From NCBI GenBank assembly GCA_945643635.1, contig CALZFC010000041.1:3767001-3831000 (forward strand): DNA of 64,000 nt. The letters are read 5' to 3'. This DNA is from Allodiplogaster sudhausi (Eukaryota; Nematoda; Chromadorea; Rhabditida; Diplogasteridae). The position numbers and the translations under genes are program-made. Shown in pieces: positions 12,890-24,153 of the stretch. Under the pieces are notes generated by a model. That model did no database searches. It saw only the letters and a program-made list of their open reading frames with translations, and was not told the origin of the DNA. Numbering within the stretch: position 1 is the first letter of the stretch; every line of letters begins with the position of its first letter.

Positions 12890-13640
12890 ATCAAAGACAG
12901 GCGAGAAGGCGTTGGACATTTGACTACACACTTTTTTATGCACAAACAAATCGCCGCAGGAATAAGTACCCAATGATAAATAGACCTATCAAACCCCATT
13001 TATAAACTTGCGATGGCAACACAACAAGAATGCATGCCTTTCAACTAATAACGACTGATGAGCCGCAGATTGCATTGCTTCTGCCTCATTTCATAGAAGG
13101 ATTATGGAGTCACTTGAATACAATCAATCAGCCAGCGATATGCTTTAGAAATGTAGCAGAAGACTCAACTGCCGGTAACTTTTCCCGTTTTGCTTTTCAC
13201 CGGATGGCAGCGTCGATAGAATCTTTATTTAAAAAAAAGAAAATCCTATTCTACGTGCATAACCAATTCATCATGAATCCATAAAATATCACATTTTGTC
13301 TCGCTGCGGAAGTAAAATTTTGAAGAATGTAAATAATTTGAACATGAATACATTAATCGTTTAACACCATTTAGTCGTCTTACTTTCTATAACAGAAACT
13401 TCAAAAGGGAATTTCAGCTATCGCTTCTCTTCCTTTTGTCCAAGATCAAAGTGTAGTCTTGCTAACCTTGCCAGCCTGGCGATTAGAACAACTCTGGTCA
13501 TAAAATGTGAAAAGTCAAGAAAGATAAGAAAATAAGTCTTGTCTGAGCGTTTGCTATAAATAGTTCGCTGTTGCTTAGAATAGCATGCTCACACCACAAC
13601 TTGAAATGTTGTCCTTGCAATTTCTGTCTGTAAATGAAAT
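12890..13640. other. Intergenic, no gene supported
   Basis: An 84-codon ORF (13030-13284) is present, but it lacks splice context or recognisable motifs. Otherwise AT-rich sequence up to the next gene. Confidence 0.4.
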
Positions 13641-13659
13641 TTAATAAAGTTTCAGAAAG

Positions 13660-16600
13660 ATGCAGATAGCCACGCTGTTCTTCGTTGCTCTTCATCTCAA
13701 TCTTGTCTCTTCCAATGTCTATGAGTGCCGCAGACTGAATTTCGTCGTTAGTTACTGGTGTTTCTACTGATAATACTCAATATTTTTCTCTCTAAAAATT
13801 TTCTTTTTTTCTATTTCTTTAATATAAATGAATTAAACTTTAGCCATGCTGCCCTGGTACAATGGTGAACAAGACGCCGAACGCGGCAGCCGACTCAACC
13901 ATCTTCCGCTCCGTCTTCTGCGAGTTCAGCGCCGCGCGTAATTGCTTCGACAAAGTCACATACTACTGCGGAGACCAACTCTATCACAAGAATGCATCTA
14001 TCAGTGTACTTATAATTTTTTTGCCTTTTCTCTTTCAGTCCTCCCTTCTCTCGCTGTCTCCCTCCATTTCGCGTTTAATTCTCCCTCGGTATTTCTCAGT
14101 ATTCTTTTTATTTTTATTTCTAAACTGACAAGCGCAGAAATTTTTGTTTCAAGATTAATGGAGGAGCTCCTCTCGCCCAAGCAACAGCGCCAGCACACGT
14201 TACCTTGAGGTAGTAGAAAGAGGAGAACATATGTACAGTACCGCTCAGCGGCCAGGGGTCAATGCTATAGCGGCTATAGCGGCTATAGCCAAAAGAGGCC
14301 AAGCGAAATTAAGGCCTGTAACATTTTTGTTTTCAGAATTCATTGTTATTTATGTCTTCAGGGCAATGTTCTGCATCCATTAAGCTCAAAAACTCTACAA
14401 AACAATGCATTTTCACCAAAATGGAAAATCTTGTAAATCTTTGGTGCAGGAACAACACAATTAGTAGTGTGTGAATGTGTCATCGTTTCAGTGAAATTTA
14501 TAAAGGCACTTGCTCGAACCGTATAACAACTTTAAATTACAGTTTCAAGCTCTATTTTGCATCCTTTTGTCTTAAGAAGATACTTTTAATGCTACAAGTG
14601 AAAAAGGTATGACAAAAAATCTTGCAAAAAAAATTGGAAGAAATAAGCTCAAAAGAGGAACCGAACACCGGCTCTTCCGTTCATGCACATGCTAAGCATA
14701 CCAATGCCCCATCCAGCCATAATGTTAGCCAACTCGAAACAATTTTAGGAAACATTTTGACGGCTTTAAAGAGTTGTTAGAGTCCATGCCATAAAAATTC
14801 ATTGCTTTCAGTAGTGTTCTGTAAGTTGCCACATTTCAATTTCGAAAACAAAGTTTTGGGTTGTCTCCTCTCCTCTCATCGGAATATTTTTTTTTACGAA
14901 CGAACTTTCCAGATTTGAATTCCAAAAGCTCAGAACAACGTTTGCTGCGATTGGGGTTAGAACCTGTGACATGCAAAATCGCAGGCCAGCGCTTAACCCA
15001 CTGCGCCACACCTATCATATCCGTTCGCCTCGCAAGCCTAACTTTAGCAGTGGGTGAGCCACCTACTTCGAAAATTTATTCTCTCTCTCTCTCGATTTAT
15101 TCTCCCTTTTCTTCGCTTTGAATTGCTTCGCCTCCTCTTTGAGCTCTTATTTTGATTCTCCTTATTTTTCCTAGTCAAAACATTCGCCCCGGTTGGGATT
15201 CGTACCTGCGACGCTCAAAACAACACGCAACACGCTAGCGCGCAGCCTACTGCGCTACGCAGGCCATGTACGGGCCCTCACGCCCGATAAATATAATAGC
15301 AGATCAGCCATTTACGTCGCCATTCAATTTCTTTCTCTCACTCTCTCTCTCGCTCTCTCTCTCTCTCTTTCGCTCTCTCGGTACGTATTGTTTTGTCCTC
15401 TCTTTGCTTCGCTCCAAGTGGCACGAATTTAGAGCAACTTCGAGTCCACAGAGCAAAAAGTTACGTTACCCTTGGGTATTACTTATAAGTAAACCATTGA
15501 AAGTCAGTACAAAGTGTCCAGGCCGAAATCCAGATAGCGTCGCTGCAATCGCACTGACGCCAATTAGAGCTCAAAGGTTATTGCTCAAAGCGGAAACAAA
15601 GGGAGACCAGTCAACGCCTGGCTTTAGGCCTCTGATGTGGCCTGCGGAACGCAGTAAGTTGCACTCCAGCTTGAACTTTTGAGCGTCGCAGGTTCGAATC
15701 AATACGGGGGCGAAAATTTGCCTAGGAAAAATTAAAGAGAGTCAAGATCGGAGCTCAAAGTGGAGGATAGTTCAAAGCGAAGCAAAGAGAGGGCAAATCA
15801 AGACGTAACACAGAGACCCACTTTCAAGGTTCGGCTTGGTCGAACAGACATGATTGGTGTAGCGCAGTGGGTTAAGCGCTAGTCTGAGATTTTGCATGTC
15901 ACAGGTTCTAACCCCTATCGTAGCAAACGTTTTTTTCTGATTGTGAGCGTTGGGAATTCAAATCTGGAAAGTTCGTTCGTAAAAAAAATATTCCGATGAG
16001 AGGAGAGGAGACAACCCGAAACTTTGTTTTCGAAATTGAAATGTGGCAACTTACAAAACGCTACTGAAAGCAAGGAATTTTTATGGCATGGACTCTAACA
16101 ACTCTTAAAAGCCGTCAAAATGTTTCCTAAAATTGTTTCGAGTTGGCTGGCATTATGGCTGGATGGAGCATTGGTATGCTTAGCATGTGCATGAACGGAA
16201 GAGCCGGTGTTCGGTTCCTCTTTTGAGCTTATTTCTTCCAATTTTTTTGCAAGATTTTTTGCCATACGTTTTTCACTTGTAGCATTAAAAGTATCTTCTT
16301 AAGACAAAAGGATGCAAAATAGAGCTTGAAACAGTAATTTAAAGTTGTTATACGGTTCGAGCAAGTGCCTTTATAAATTTCACTGAAACGATCACACATT
16401 CACACACTACTAATTGTGTTGTTCCTGCACCAAAGATTTACAAGATTTTCCATTTTGGTGAAAATGCATTGTTTTGTAGAGTTTTTGAGCTTAATGGATG
16501 CAGAACATTGCCCTGAAGACATAAATAACAATGAATTCTGAAAACAAAAATGTTACAGGCCTTAATTTCGCTTGGCCTCTTTTGGCTATAGCCGCTATAG

Positions 16601-16825
16601 CCGCTATAGCATTGACCCCTGGCCGCTGAGCGGTACTGTATGTATGTATGTAACTGAAAGGGCTAGCTAACAAAAGAGGAAAACAGGAGAACCAGGGCTA
16701 AAATGATTGCATCGAAAGAAATAATGCATACAAATCTTGCAAGCTGCAACGCGGACGCGTCGGCTTTCACGCTGACCAGCCAGCCGAGTCTCGTTGTCTC
16801 CGCACTCACGTGCTTCGCCAGCTGA
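13660..16825 (+). CDS. Small secreted Cys-rich protein A (paralog of 17527-20788)
   Basis: Four exons in phase, 13660-13746, 13844-14005, 14154-14209 and 16744-16825, encode 128 residues. The first exon is a signal peptide (MQIATLFFVALHLNLVSS) followed by VYECRR. Exon 2 carries PCCPGTMVN, the core STIFRSVFCEFSAARNCFD and TYYCGD. Exon 3 reads INGGAPLAQATAPAHVTL, and exon 4 is CNADASAFTLTSQPS ending CFAS. The tandem neighbour has the same exon count, the same 56-nt third exon and matching Cys positions, which strongly supports the model. An acceptor-like TTTCAG lies 4 nt before the ATG. Intron 3 is 2534 nt and almost wholly occupied by a palindromic element. Presumably extracellular and disulfide-bonded; the family is not recognised. 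Confidence 0.85.
15190..15268 (-). repeat. tRNA-like module (inner) in FB-A; mirror at about 15640-15705
   Basis: On the minus strand GCGTAGCGCAGTAGGCTGCG resembles box A/D arm and GGTACGAATCCC resembles box B. The opposite arm carries AACGCAGTAAGTTGCAC and GCAGGTTCGAATC. No complete cloverleaf; SINE-type. Confidence 0.5.
15846..15920 (+). repeat. tRNA-like module (outer) in FB-A; mirror at about 14930-15018
   Basis: GGTGTAGCGCAGTGGGTTAA fits box A with a D arm (GCGC...GCGC), and CACAGGTTCTAACCCC resembles box B. The mirrored copy reads GTGGCGCAGTGGGTTAAGCG on the minus strand. Anticodon and acceptor stems are imperfect, so tRNA-derived SINE sequence is more likely than a tRNA gene. Confidence 0.55.
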
Positions 16826-17021
16826 TTCTATTGACACTCGCTGCTGTTCTGTCGTTGTTGATAAAAAGTTTCTTCCAAAATGCCCTGAGACAATAATCGC
16901 AATGCCTTTCATATTTCAATACTATTCATGTGGTTACTGACCGATTAACGGTGCACGAAACTCAAGCGTAAACTATTTCAATTTTCCAAACCATTCTCGA
17001 TACTTTTCGCCAACCTATGTA

Positions 17022-17063
17022 CTAGATAGTATGTATGTATATACATACATACATACTATCTAG
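17022..17063. repeat. Short palindrome of TATG/CATA repeats
   Basis: CTAGATAGTATGTATGTAT is followed directly by its near-perfect inverse ending ACATACTATCTAG. Cruciform-capable; similar CATACATA blocks recur at 21060, 33480, 53985 and 60480. Confidence 0.7.
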
Positions 17064-17526
17064 CGAAACCGATAAATCACATTCCCATGCGTCAGTCAAA
17101 GAGGTGCTTACTCGCGAGTGAGCTTTTTGGCTATTTTAAGGGAAAGTGTGAATTTTCCCAAACAGTGCTTGAAATGGGATTGCATCGAAATGGGAAAGGG
17201 CAGAATGAATTAGGCACAAGCTGTAGAGCAATTCGTTCTTTTGACTAAGGGGGTCCTGGAATGGCAGACATGAATGATGGCCGCCTTTTACGAGGCCATT
17301 CGGCAACGCATCCATCCAAGCCGTTTCTCGTCTCATTCAATCATCATATTTTTTGCGCCGTATCGTGGTGCTCTATAAATTGCCGCGATATGCTTGTCAA
17401 GTTCCAGGCACTCTCACGGCGCCGAAATATGTATGTATATATTACTCCCTTAAAAATCAAGTGATCATGTTAAAATCAATTAAATTGTGCTTTCAACCAA
17501 AGCTTATAAGAAGTGCCTAGAACCTG

Positions 17527-20500
17527 ATGCCCTTGCATATTCATTTTCTTCTGCTCCTTCTACTTTCGACGCTCTCGACTGCACAGGAATGCACCAGCGC
17601 CAAGTATGAAGTTAGCATTCTTCACTTATGACGCTTAGCCAGTGAAATGACTACCAGTCTAGCCTTGACAATGGCCCTAATTATGTATGTAAGCACCACA
17701 AGGCAGCTTAATTCTTGAACCATACTTCTCTCTTAATGAATTAGTTTCTCTTTTTTTCTGATGCCCTTAGCCCCCTCACCCCTTCGTCCCCTCAAATGCA
17801 TGTCAAACCACATAGCCGTGCTGCCCGCTGTCCCTCGTCGACGTCTCTCCGGATGTTGCGAACGGCGGCAAGCCCTTTGGCTCGATCCTCTGTGACCTGA
17901 ACATTACTCGCCGATGCTTCGATGTCATCACTTTCGACTGTGGCGTCCTGCCGGATGGCACCTACTTCCGTGACGGAATCGCTCAAATCGATGTTAGAAG
18001 GCAGTAATCACGCAATTACATGACACTTCGGTTTTCCAATGGGCGCTTATATTAGAGAGAAAACAATATGATACATTTATTCTTCTACTGTGGTAAGTCC
18101 ATACTTCAAGATCAACGGCGGCAACGAAGGAGTACACGCGAAAATTAATACGCGCATCACAATGAGGTGAGTGATCACAGTGAGAGAGAGAGAGAGAGAA
18201 AAGTGAGAGAGAGAGGAGAGGAGAGACAGAAAAAGCGAGGAAGATAGAGAGAGAGAGGAGAGGAGAGACAGAAAAAGCGAGGAAGAGAGAGAGAAAGAGA
18301 AGAGAAAATAAGTAAGAGTAAGAGTGAGAGAAGTGACAAATTAAGCGGGCAGAGCAAATCATAGGGTTTAAGAGAGCCTGTCTGAGATATTCGACCATGA
18401 CCAGTGCAGAGGGTGCAGGGAACAAAAATATTTTTTGATTTTAATTTACTTTACAGGGGTCATACAACATAACAAAACTAAATTCTAAAAGCATTGTTAT
18501 ATTCGCAATCTAAAGGCGCATAAAAAAGGTCTAGACACGTTTTTCATAAAAGTTTCATTAAAAGATCGAAATGAGCACTTTTATAATTGGAATCTGTCAT
18601 TAGAGACCTTAGCAGTCATTTGGGTGCGCTCTAACCATAACCATCTGAAAGAGCGTCATTGATTACCTCTAGAAACTGCATTTCATGAGGATTCACCTTC
18701 GGGAACTTTACCATGTTCGGCAGTGAACACCTCTATGAGTAGTGGCATGCAATTAAAAAAAAAAAGCCATAAAAGGTGTTTGTCTCGCTCTTTTCAGAAA
18801 TCAAAGATACCATTGCGTTTGTAGTATAGAAATGCATAAAATGTTCTACATAACCTTTTCATACGAGTACTTTTTCAATGAAAACTGTTTTTCTGGCCTG
18901 ATGACAAGAGATAACGCATGTAATCAGAAAATAAAGAAAGACTACGCCTAATTAACTATGCCACGTGAAAGCCCAGTCTTTTCTACATGTAATATGCTAT
19001 CTACATGCCGAATTGGGCTACGGGAAAGCCTCGAAATGTCTGCTTGAACCGCGCACTCAAAGTGCGACCTGCGCGGAAAATCCCCTTTAACCTAGCTATC
19101 TGGCTTCATTCGAGATATTGGTTGAAGTGATACATAACATCTTATTCACCACTCCTGACACACAAAAAAGACGCTGTAGCTGTTTAAATTCTTGGATCTT
19201 TACTATTATTTTCGGCAGAAACCCTTTTTGCCTTTGTGCGGAAGCGACAGAAATGTGGCCGTAGTCAGGAAAATATGGAAGACTACACTTAAATGACCAT
19301 TCGATGTGAAAGCCCAGACTTTTTTGTGCAGAATATACTTCTTTAAGTATATAATTCTTGGGGGTATGTCAAACGCCGAGCGGTCAGAAACGCTTCTGTC
19401 ATAAGCGCAGCGCCCAAAAGCGCGGCGATTAGAAGCGCATGGGTCAAATGCGCCGCGCTCGCTCACACCCCCAAGAATTATATACTTAAAGAAGTATATT
19501 CTGCACAAAAAAGTCTGGGCTTTCACATCGAATGGTCATTTAAGTGTAGTCTTCCATATTTTCCTGACTACGGCCACATTTCTGTCGCTTCCGCACAAAG
19601 TCAAAAAGGGTTTCTGCCGAAAATAATAGTAACGATCCAAGAATTTAAACAGCTACAGCGTCTTTTTTGTGTGTCAGGAGTGGTGAATAAGATGTTATGT
19701 ACCACTTCAACCAATATCTCGAATGAAGCCAGATAGCTAGGTTAAAGGGGATTTTCCGCGCAGGTCGCACTTTGAGTGCGCGGTTCAAGCAGACATTTCG
19801 AGGCTTTCCCAATTCGGCATGTAGATAGCATATTACATGTAGAAAAGACTGGGCTTTCACGTGGCATAGTTAATTAGGCGTAGTCTTTCTTTATTTTCTG
19901 ATTACATGCGTTATCTCTTGTCATCAGGCCAGAAAAACAGTTGTTGCCGAAAAAGTCATTGAAAAAGTACTCGTATGTAAAGGGTATGTAGAACATTTTA
20001 TGCATTTCTACACTAAAAACGCAATGGTATCTTTGATTTCTGAAAAGAGCGAGACAAACACCTTTTATGGCATTTTTTTGAATTGCCTGCCACTACTCAT
20101 AGAGGTGTTCACTGCCGAACAGTTGTAAAGTTCCCGAAGGTGAATCCTCATGAAATGCAGTTTCTAGAGGTAATCAATGACGCTCTTTCAGATGGTTATG
20201 GTTAGAGCGCACCCAAATGACTGCTAAGGTCTCTAATGACACATTACAATAATAAAAGTGCTCATTTCGACCTTTTAATAAAACTTTTATGAAAAACTTG
20301 TCTAAACCTTTTTTATGCGCCTTTAGATTGCGAATATAACAATGTTTTCAGAATTTAGTTTTGTTACGTTTTACAAACTTTATGGTGATTCGCATATTTT
20401 CGATAAATCGAGGCATACTGTAGTTATACCTTCAAAATATTTTTTTGAAAAAAAAAAGTTTTTTTTTTGGAAGCTCTCATGATGCTGCATGACCCCTGTA

Positions 20501-20788
20501 AAGTAAATTAAAATCAAAAAAATATTTTTGTTCCCTGCACCCTCACGATCGAGTATCTCAGACAGGCTCTCTTAATGAGTACGCTCATATTCATTCGCAC
20601 TCATTCACTCAATTCTTTTTTTTTAAGCGAAAGAAGAGATATTGTCCAGTTCAGCTGGACTAACAAATAAAACATATTCAGTAAAGAAACCTTGCAGATG
20701 CAACGCGAATGGCGGCGCGTACACGCTGCCCGCCTTCCCGCGCATTCCCTCAGTCACAGCACTCAAATGCTACGCGGGCCCGCCATGA
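17527..20788 (+). CDS. Small secreted Cys-rich protein B (paralog of 13660-16825)
   Basis: Four exons in phase, 17527-17610, 17816-17992, 18111-18166 and 20698-20788, encode 135 residues. Signal peptide MPLHIHFLLLLLLSTLSTAQ, then ECTSAKYE. Exon 2 has PCCPLSLVDVSP, GGKPFGSILCDLNITRRCFD and TFDCGVLPDG. Exon 3 reads INGGNEGVHAKINTRITM. Exon 4 reads CNANGGAYTLPAFPRIP and ends ALKCYAGPP. The shared frame with protein A is PCCP....S.(I/L)(F/L)C....RCFD..T..CG, INGG, CNA, C(F/Y)A. An AATAAA lies 110 nt after the stop (20898-20903). Intron 3 is 2531 nt, nearly the same length as in the paralog, and is also filled by a palindrome, but of unrelated sequence. Confidence 0.85.
18370..20574. mobile_element. 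Giant palindrome FB-B in intron 3 of protein B
   Basis: Left arm about 18370-19365 (starts GAGAGCCTGTCTGAGATA), right arm about 19467-20574 (ends TATCTCAGACAGGCTCTC). The roughly 100-nt spacer is rich in AAGCGC words. The innermost 150 nt of the arms are nearly identical (ATAATTCTTGGGGGT against ACCCCCAAGAATTAT). The right arm has an extra A/T-rich block at about 20370-20490. No TACAGTACCG ends and no ORF apart from mirror artefacts. Probably a non-autonomous foldback transposon of a different family from FB-A. Confidence 0.8.
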
Positions 20789-21389
20789 GATGACAACTAA
20801 TCGCTTTTATTTCTCGATTTAAACCCTTGTTTCCACCGTCTTGATAATTGACTCGCATCTACATCCATAATTGTAGTTGTCATTTGTATGAAATGCAATA
20901 AAGCGAACTTCTTCTGTTCACATTGAAGGGATTTCGTGTGCCATCTCTTCAAGCAATTACAGAGTAACGCTGCTTGATAAGAAAATGAAAAAAGAAATTT
21001 ACTGTAGCATCTCGAAAACTGGGAATGTTCAGACAGAGATAATGAGGCATGATTTATATACATATGTACATACATACATATATGTATGGGAAATGGGAAA
21101 AGAGACGAAAATGAAGAGCGCGAGAGCGAGGAGGGAGATTGAGAAATATTTCACACACTCTTTTCCAATTTTGTCAGTGTCGCCTCAACGACTGTTCGGC
21201 GACTCTTTTTATTAAAGGAATCAAACAGTGCGATAGATTCAACAAATGCGCCCGTTTCTTATTTTATGACACTTGTAATGGAGGGCGATCACCGAAAAAA
21301 ACTACATTTGTTTGATGTGACTCTTCGCATCTCTGTTTTTTTTTGCTTGTGAAGAGGCAAACAAGAACTAGAGTTCCTACTGAGAAATA

Positions 21390-21735
21390 TGTAGAAAGAG
21401 AGAGAGAGAGAGAGACACCGAGTGAGCGAGAGAGAGAGTGCAAAAGTGGGAGAGAAAGAGACAGAGAGAAGGACGAGAAAGAAACAAAAGTGTTCTTAAC
21501 ACGCTAAATTGGTTGTCAGATCGTCGCATAATTATCTCCAGATAAGTTAATTAAATGACCAAATGAATTGCGAAGATAGGCGTGTGCCAAGTTGGCTTGT
21601 TCCTTTTCAGTCCACTCTCATTCTCATGCGCTGATCTCGCTTCTCTCGACATATAATCGAGATCGACTTTTCTCTTCCTGCAAACATCGGGAAATCAAAG
21701 GTCGCCTCATCAATAAACTCCACGCTTTCGACATT
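21390..21735 (-). repeat. Dispersed repeat 'GREE', copy 3
   Basis: The minus strand reads VEFIDEATFDFPMFAGREKS, then ISIICREKR, then stops. Distal to it are the same TTAATTAA/ACGATCTGACA block and AG microsatellite as in copy 2. This copy abuts the predicted start of the coiled-coil gene on the plus strand. Confidence 0.65.
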
Positions 21736-21738
21736 ACC

Positions 21739-22190
21739 ATGGTGAGCTTGATTTGGAAGAGCAGCTGAATGATTTGCTGCATTGAGATTACATATGTATG
21801 TATATCGCTTGGACATGTTAGACAAAGAAGAAAGGAAGAGCCAAAGAGAAACGGAGACTGAAGGCAGCACTAGCAGAGTTGCAGCAGACGAAGAGACCAC
21901 TCGCAGAAGAGTGCAAGAGAGTCGAAGAGAGGAAGCTGCTCGAGTACAACAAGAGGACACCTTCCAGCAGGAGAGAGAAGAGATGCAGAGACAGATCGAT
22001 GGAGGAAGGTTTGCCCGATTTCAGAGGTTATCAGAAAAAGAAAACGAAAATAAGGAGTAGAATAGGATGATAAGTTGCAGATAATTCTGACGACGAGGAA
22101 CGATGGAGCAACCGAGACAGAGCGGAGCGACCAGACAAGAACGAGAACAAGGACAGTCGACACGCGAGGAAGTCAGTCGCGAGAGAGTGA
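21739..22190 (+). CDS. Small basic/acidic coiled-coil protein
   Basis: Predicted exons 21739-21741 (only the ATG, directly followed by GTGAGC), 21822-22026 and 22081-22190 are in phase and give 105 residues. The second exon starts TKKKGRAKEKRRLKAALAEL and continues as a charged helix (ECKRVEERKLLEYNKRT). The third is DNSDDEERWSNRDRAERPDK and ends KSVARE. Composition suggests an RNA-binding or nuclear low-complexity protein (inference). Two other frames of exon 2 are also open because of the purine-rich sequence, so the choice rests on the helical heptads and the phase match. The start exon is uncertain. Confidence 0.45.
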
Positions 22191-23120
22191 GAGAAGTAGA
22201 AGACATGCTGCAACGCATGTATAGAGACTATGTACCTGACTTAGGATAAATTGAGCATTGCTTTTATGATTAGCGAATACATATTGTAATGGATGTTTCG
22301 TACACACCATTTTGTGCTTCGTTCATATCTCATTAACATTTAGTAATAAAGAAAGAGCTCATGCGCATCGGCCGCCGCGAGATGATACTCGGTAAGCGCT
22401 GAGAGATGTGAAACGGGCTGTCCGCATATAGCATTCTCCGGCTGACATGTTCAAGAATGAGCATTATGCCCTCACATTTACAGTAAAATTCCCCACCGTG
22501 AAATGACAACTATTTCTTCTCATTTCTCGATGAAATCCTTTCATTCTTCCCTGGTCTTTGTTAAATCAGCTTATAATTGGTAATTGACACGGTTCTAAAT
22601 ACATAAATGTGTATCTGTTCATTCGTAGTTTAACATTCTTTTGTGTAATACAAGAAAAAAACGCTTCCTCTCTAATATTGATAAGAATGCAACATGAATC
22701 ACCATTCACATTGAAAGAACCAACTTTTATAACTTTGAAATTTTGGAATGTTCAGGCAGAGGTGGAAATTAATGCGACGATGTATGGACATACATACATA
22801 TATGAGAGTTGGGGAAGAGAATGTGAAATGTCGAAAGGATACAAAAATGAAGAGAGAGAGAGAGAGAGAGAGAGAGGAGGGTGATTCAGAGCATTTCTCA
22901 GGATCATTCCAATTACGACATGCAATAACTTCATGCCGAAATTGGAATGTTCGACGCCACTTCCCATAAAAGAGATGGGGCAATGAGAGAAATTCAACAA
23001 CAGCGCGCCAGCTTCTTTTTCTTTCATCCTTCAGCTTCACTTCATTCCTCAGTTTCACTTCTCTCCTTACTGATATCGCATTAAGCATTCTTCGTTCTTC
23101 TAAAGGATTTCTTAACCTTT
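22190..23120. other. Intergenic with AG microsatellite
   Basis: Contains an (AG)n tract at 22852-22876 and otherwise no supported gene. AATAAA at 22345 could serve the upstream coiled-coil gene. Confidence 0.4.
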
Positions 23121-23137
23121 CACTGCTTACCTTTCAG

Positions 23138-23314
23138 ATGTCCGCCGTCGCCTTCCTCCTTCAACTCCTCGTCATTCTCTGCTCGCTCTTCGCCCTCTCT
23201 CACGGCAGAGTTTGCCGCGACGGTTTCTGCACCCCCAGGGAACGCGATAATTACTGCATCGACGACAATATTGAGTCGAAGTATAAATGCTGCTGCACTT
23301 CAGACGAAGAATAG
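23138..23314 (+). CDS. 58-residue secreted Cys-rich peptide
   Basis: A single ORF starts directly after an acceptor-like CTTTCAG. A hydrophobic signal (MSAVAFLLQLLVILCSLFAL, then SHG) is followed by a mature part with six Cys: CRDGFC, YC and KCCC, ending TSDEE. The C-x4-C...C...CCC layout resembles small disulfide peptides such as antimicrobial or signalling peptides, but no specific family can be named. A GATAAA/poly(A)-like signal follows at about 23380. The ATG immediately after CAG means either a 5'-UTR intron or trans-splicing. Confidence 0.7.
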   Translation: MSAVAFLLQLLVILCSLFALSHGRVCRDGFCTPRERDNYCIDDNIESKYKCCCTSDEE

Positions 23315-23692
23315 GAGGCATGAACCACCGGCCATCGTGCTCCCTCGCAACTCTCATGTTTCGACCAGATTTTCTTCGATAAAGCATCATCTTCATCAAC
23401 TTGCTGAATCTTTAGTACTAATGAGAGATGGAAGCCAAAAACAAGGCTGAGGAATACATTTAAAAAAGCCAGATTGGTATAGGAAAAGAGTAAAGTCGAG
23501 CGGTGACTTCTCGTGCTCCGTGATAAAGTTGGTGCTGTTTCAAGGGGAAGTATTAGCCAACAATCGGGTTTGGTCCTAGGCCTTCTTTTCCCTTCTGATA
23601 TTTAGATCAGAAATGCAGGCATCAATTTGCAGCACATTTCAAACGCAGTATTGGCATTTTAGAATTGTTATAAAAATCGTCTACCAATTTGG

Positions 23693-23813
23693 GGAGCACT
23701 ATTGAATGAGCGGACCAGCATATTGAAGACGGGGACTCTTGTCTTCTGAATGCCGTGGACAATCCTCTTGCCTTTCTTCGCCATCTCGCCAAGCGCAACC
23801 ATCATCAGGGACG
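23693..23813 (-). pseudogene. Orphan copy of ABCG exon 10
   Basis: The minus strand reads VALGEMAKKGKRIVHGIQKT then PVFNML, matching exon 10 of the ABCG gene at 7347-7441 ([20 protein letters not shown]). Similarity runs past the exon into the following intron, so the copy arose from DNA rather than from mRNA. The H-loop motif HQPSS has decayed. Neighbouring exons are absent. Confidence 0.7.
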
Positions 23814-24153
23814 ATCAATATAATTTATTGTAAATTGTTCTGAAATGTTTTCTTTTTTATTTTATTTTTCAAACAAGTTATTTAGTGAAAAAGCTTTCAA
23901 ACGGAAACCCTTCAAAAGGAATGGCTGCTTACAGAAAACTAGAAATGTTCGCACAGAAGATGTCCCCCGCATTTTATTCGTTTCAGCGCAATCATACAAT
24001 GTTTTTTTTAACACACAAACGAATGTTTTATCGCGAAACTCATCGTCTACACTTGGGCAAAAGATGAAGAGCAACAAGGGCTTCAACTGCTAGAATTGAA
24101 GCGTGACATGAAAGGTGGGCGGAGCCAGTGAGAAGTAGGCGTGGCCAGTCTAC

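Larger units (their letters stand above)
14234..16640. mobile_element. Foldback element FB-A (2.4-kb inverted repeat)
   Basis: Begins TACAGTACCGCTCAGCGGCC and ends with the reverse complement, with arms of more than 1.1 kb matching almost throughout. For example the GCTATAGCGGCTATAGCGGC block at 14271 pairs with 16588-16613. The centre, near 15440, is beside a CT microsatellite (15336-15375). TA flanks both ends, as expected for Tc1/mariner-type insertion. No transposase ORF. Each arm carries two tRNA-like modules. It lies wholly inside intron 3 of the secreted gene and on the gene's strand would form a huge hairpin in the pre-mRNA. Confidence 0.85.

Noticed and set aside
13030..13284. 84-codon ORF as a gene
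   Set aside because: No signal peptide, motif or splice support; ends in a poly-Lys stretch from an A-run.
15846..15920. Functional tRNA gene
   Set aside because: Box A and box B words are good, but acceptor, anticodon and T stems do not pair convincingly and the module is mirrored inside a transposon.
19206..19526. 106-codon minus-strand ORF across the centre of FB-B
   Set aside because: It is the mirror reading of the hairpin arms plus spacer; its two ends are reverse complements and no protein signature is present.
23862..24093. Overlapping ORFs on both strands
   Set aside because: Chance ORFs in AT-rich sequence with no conserved features.
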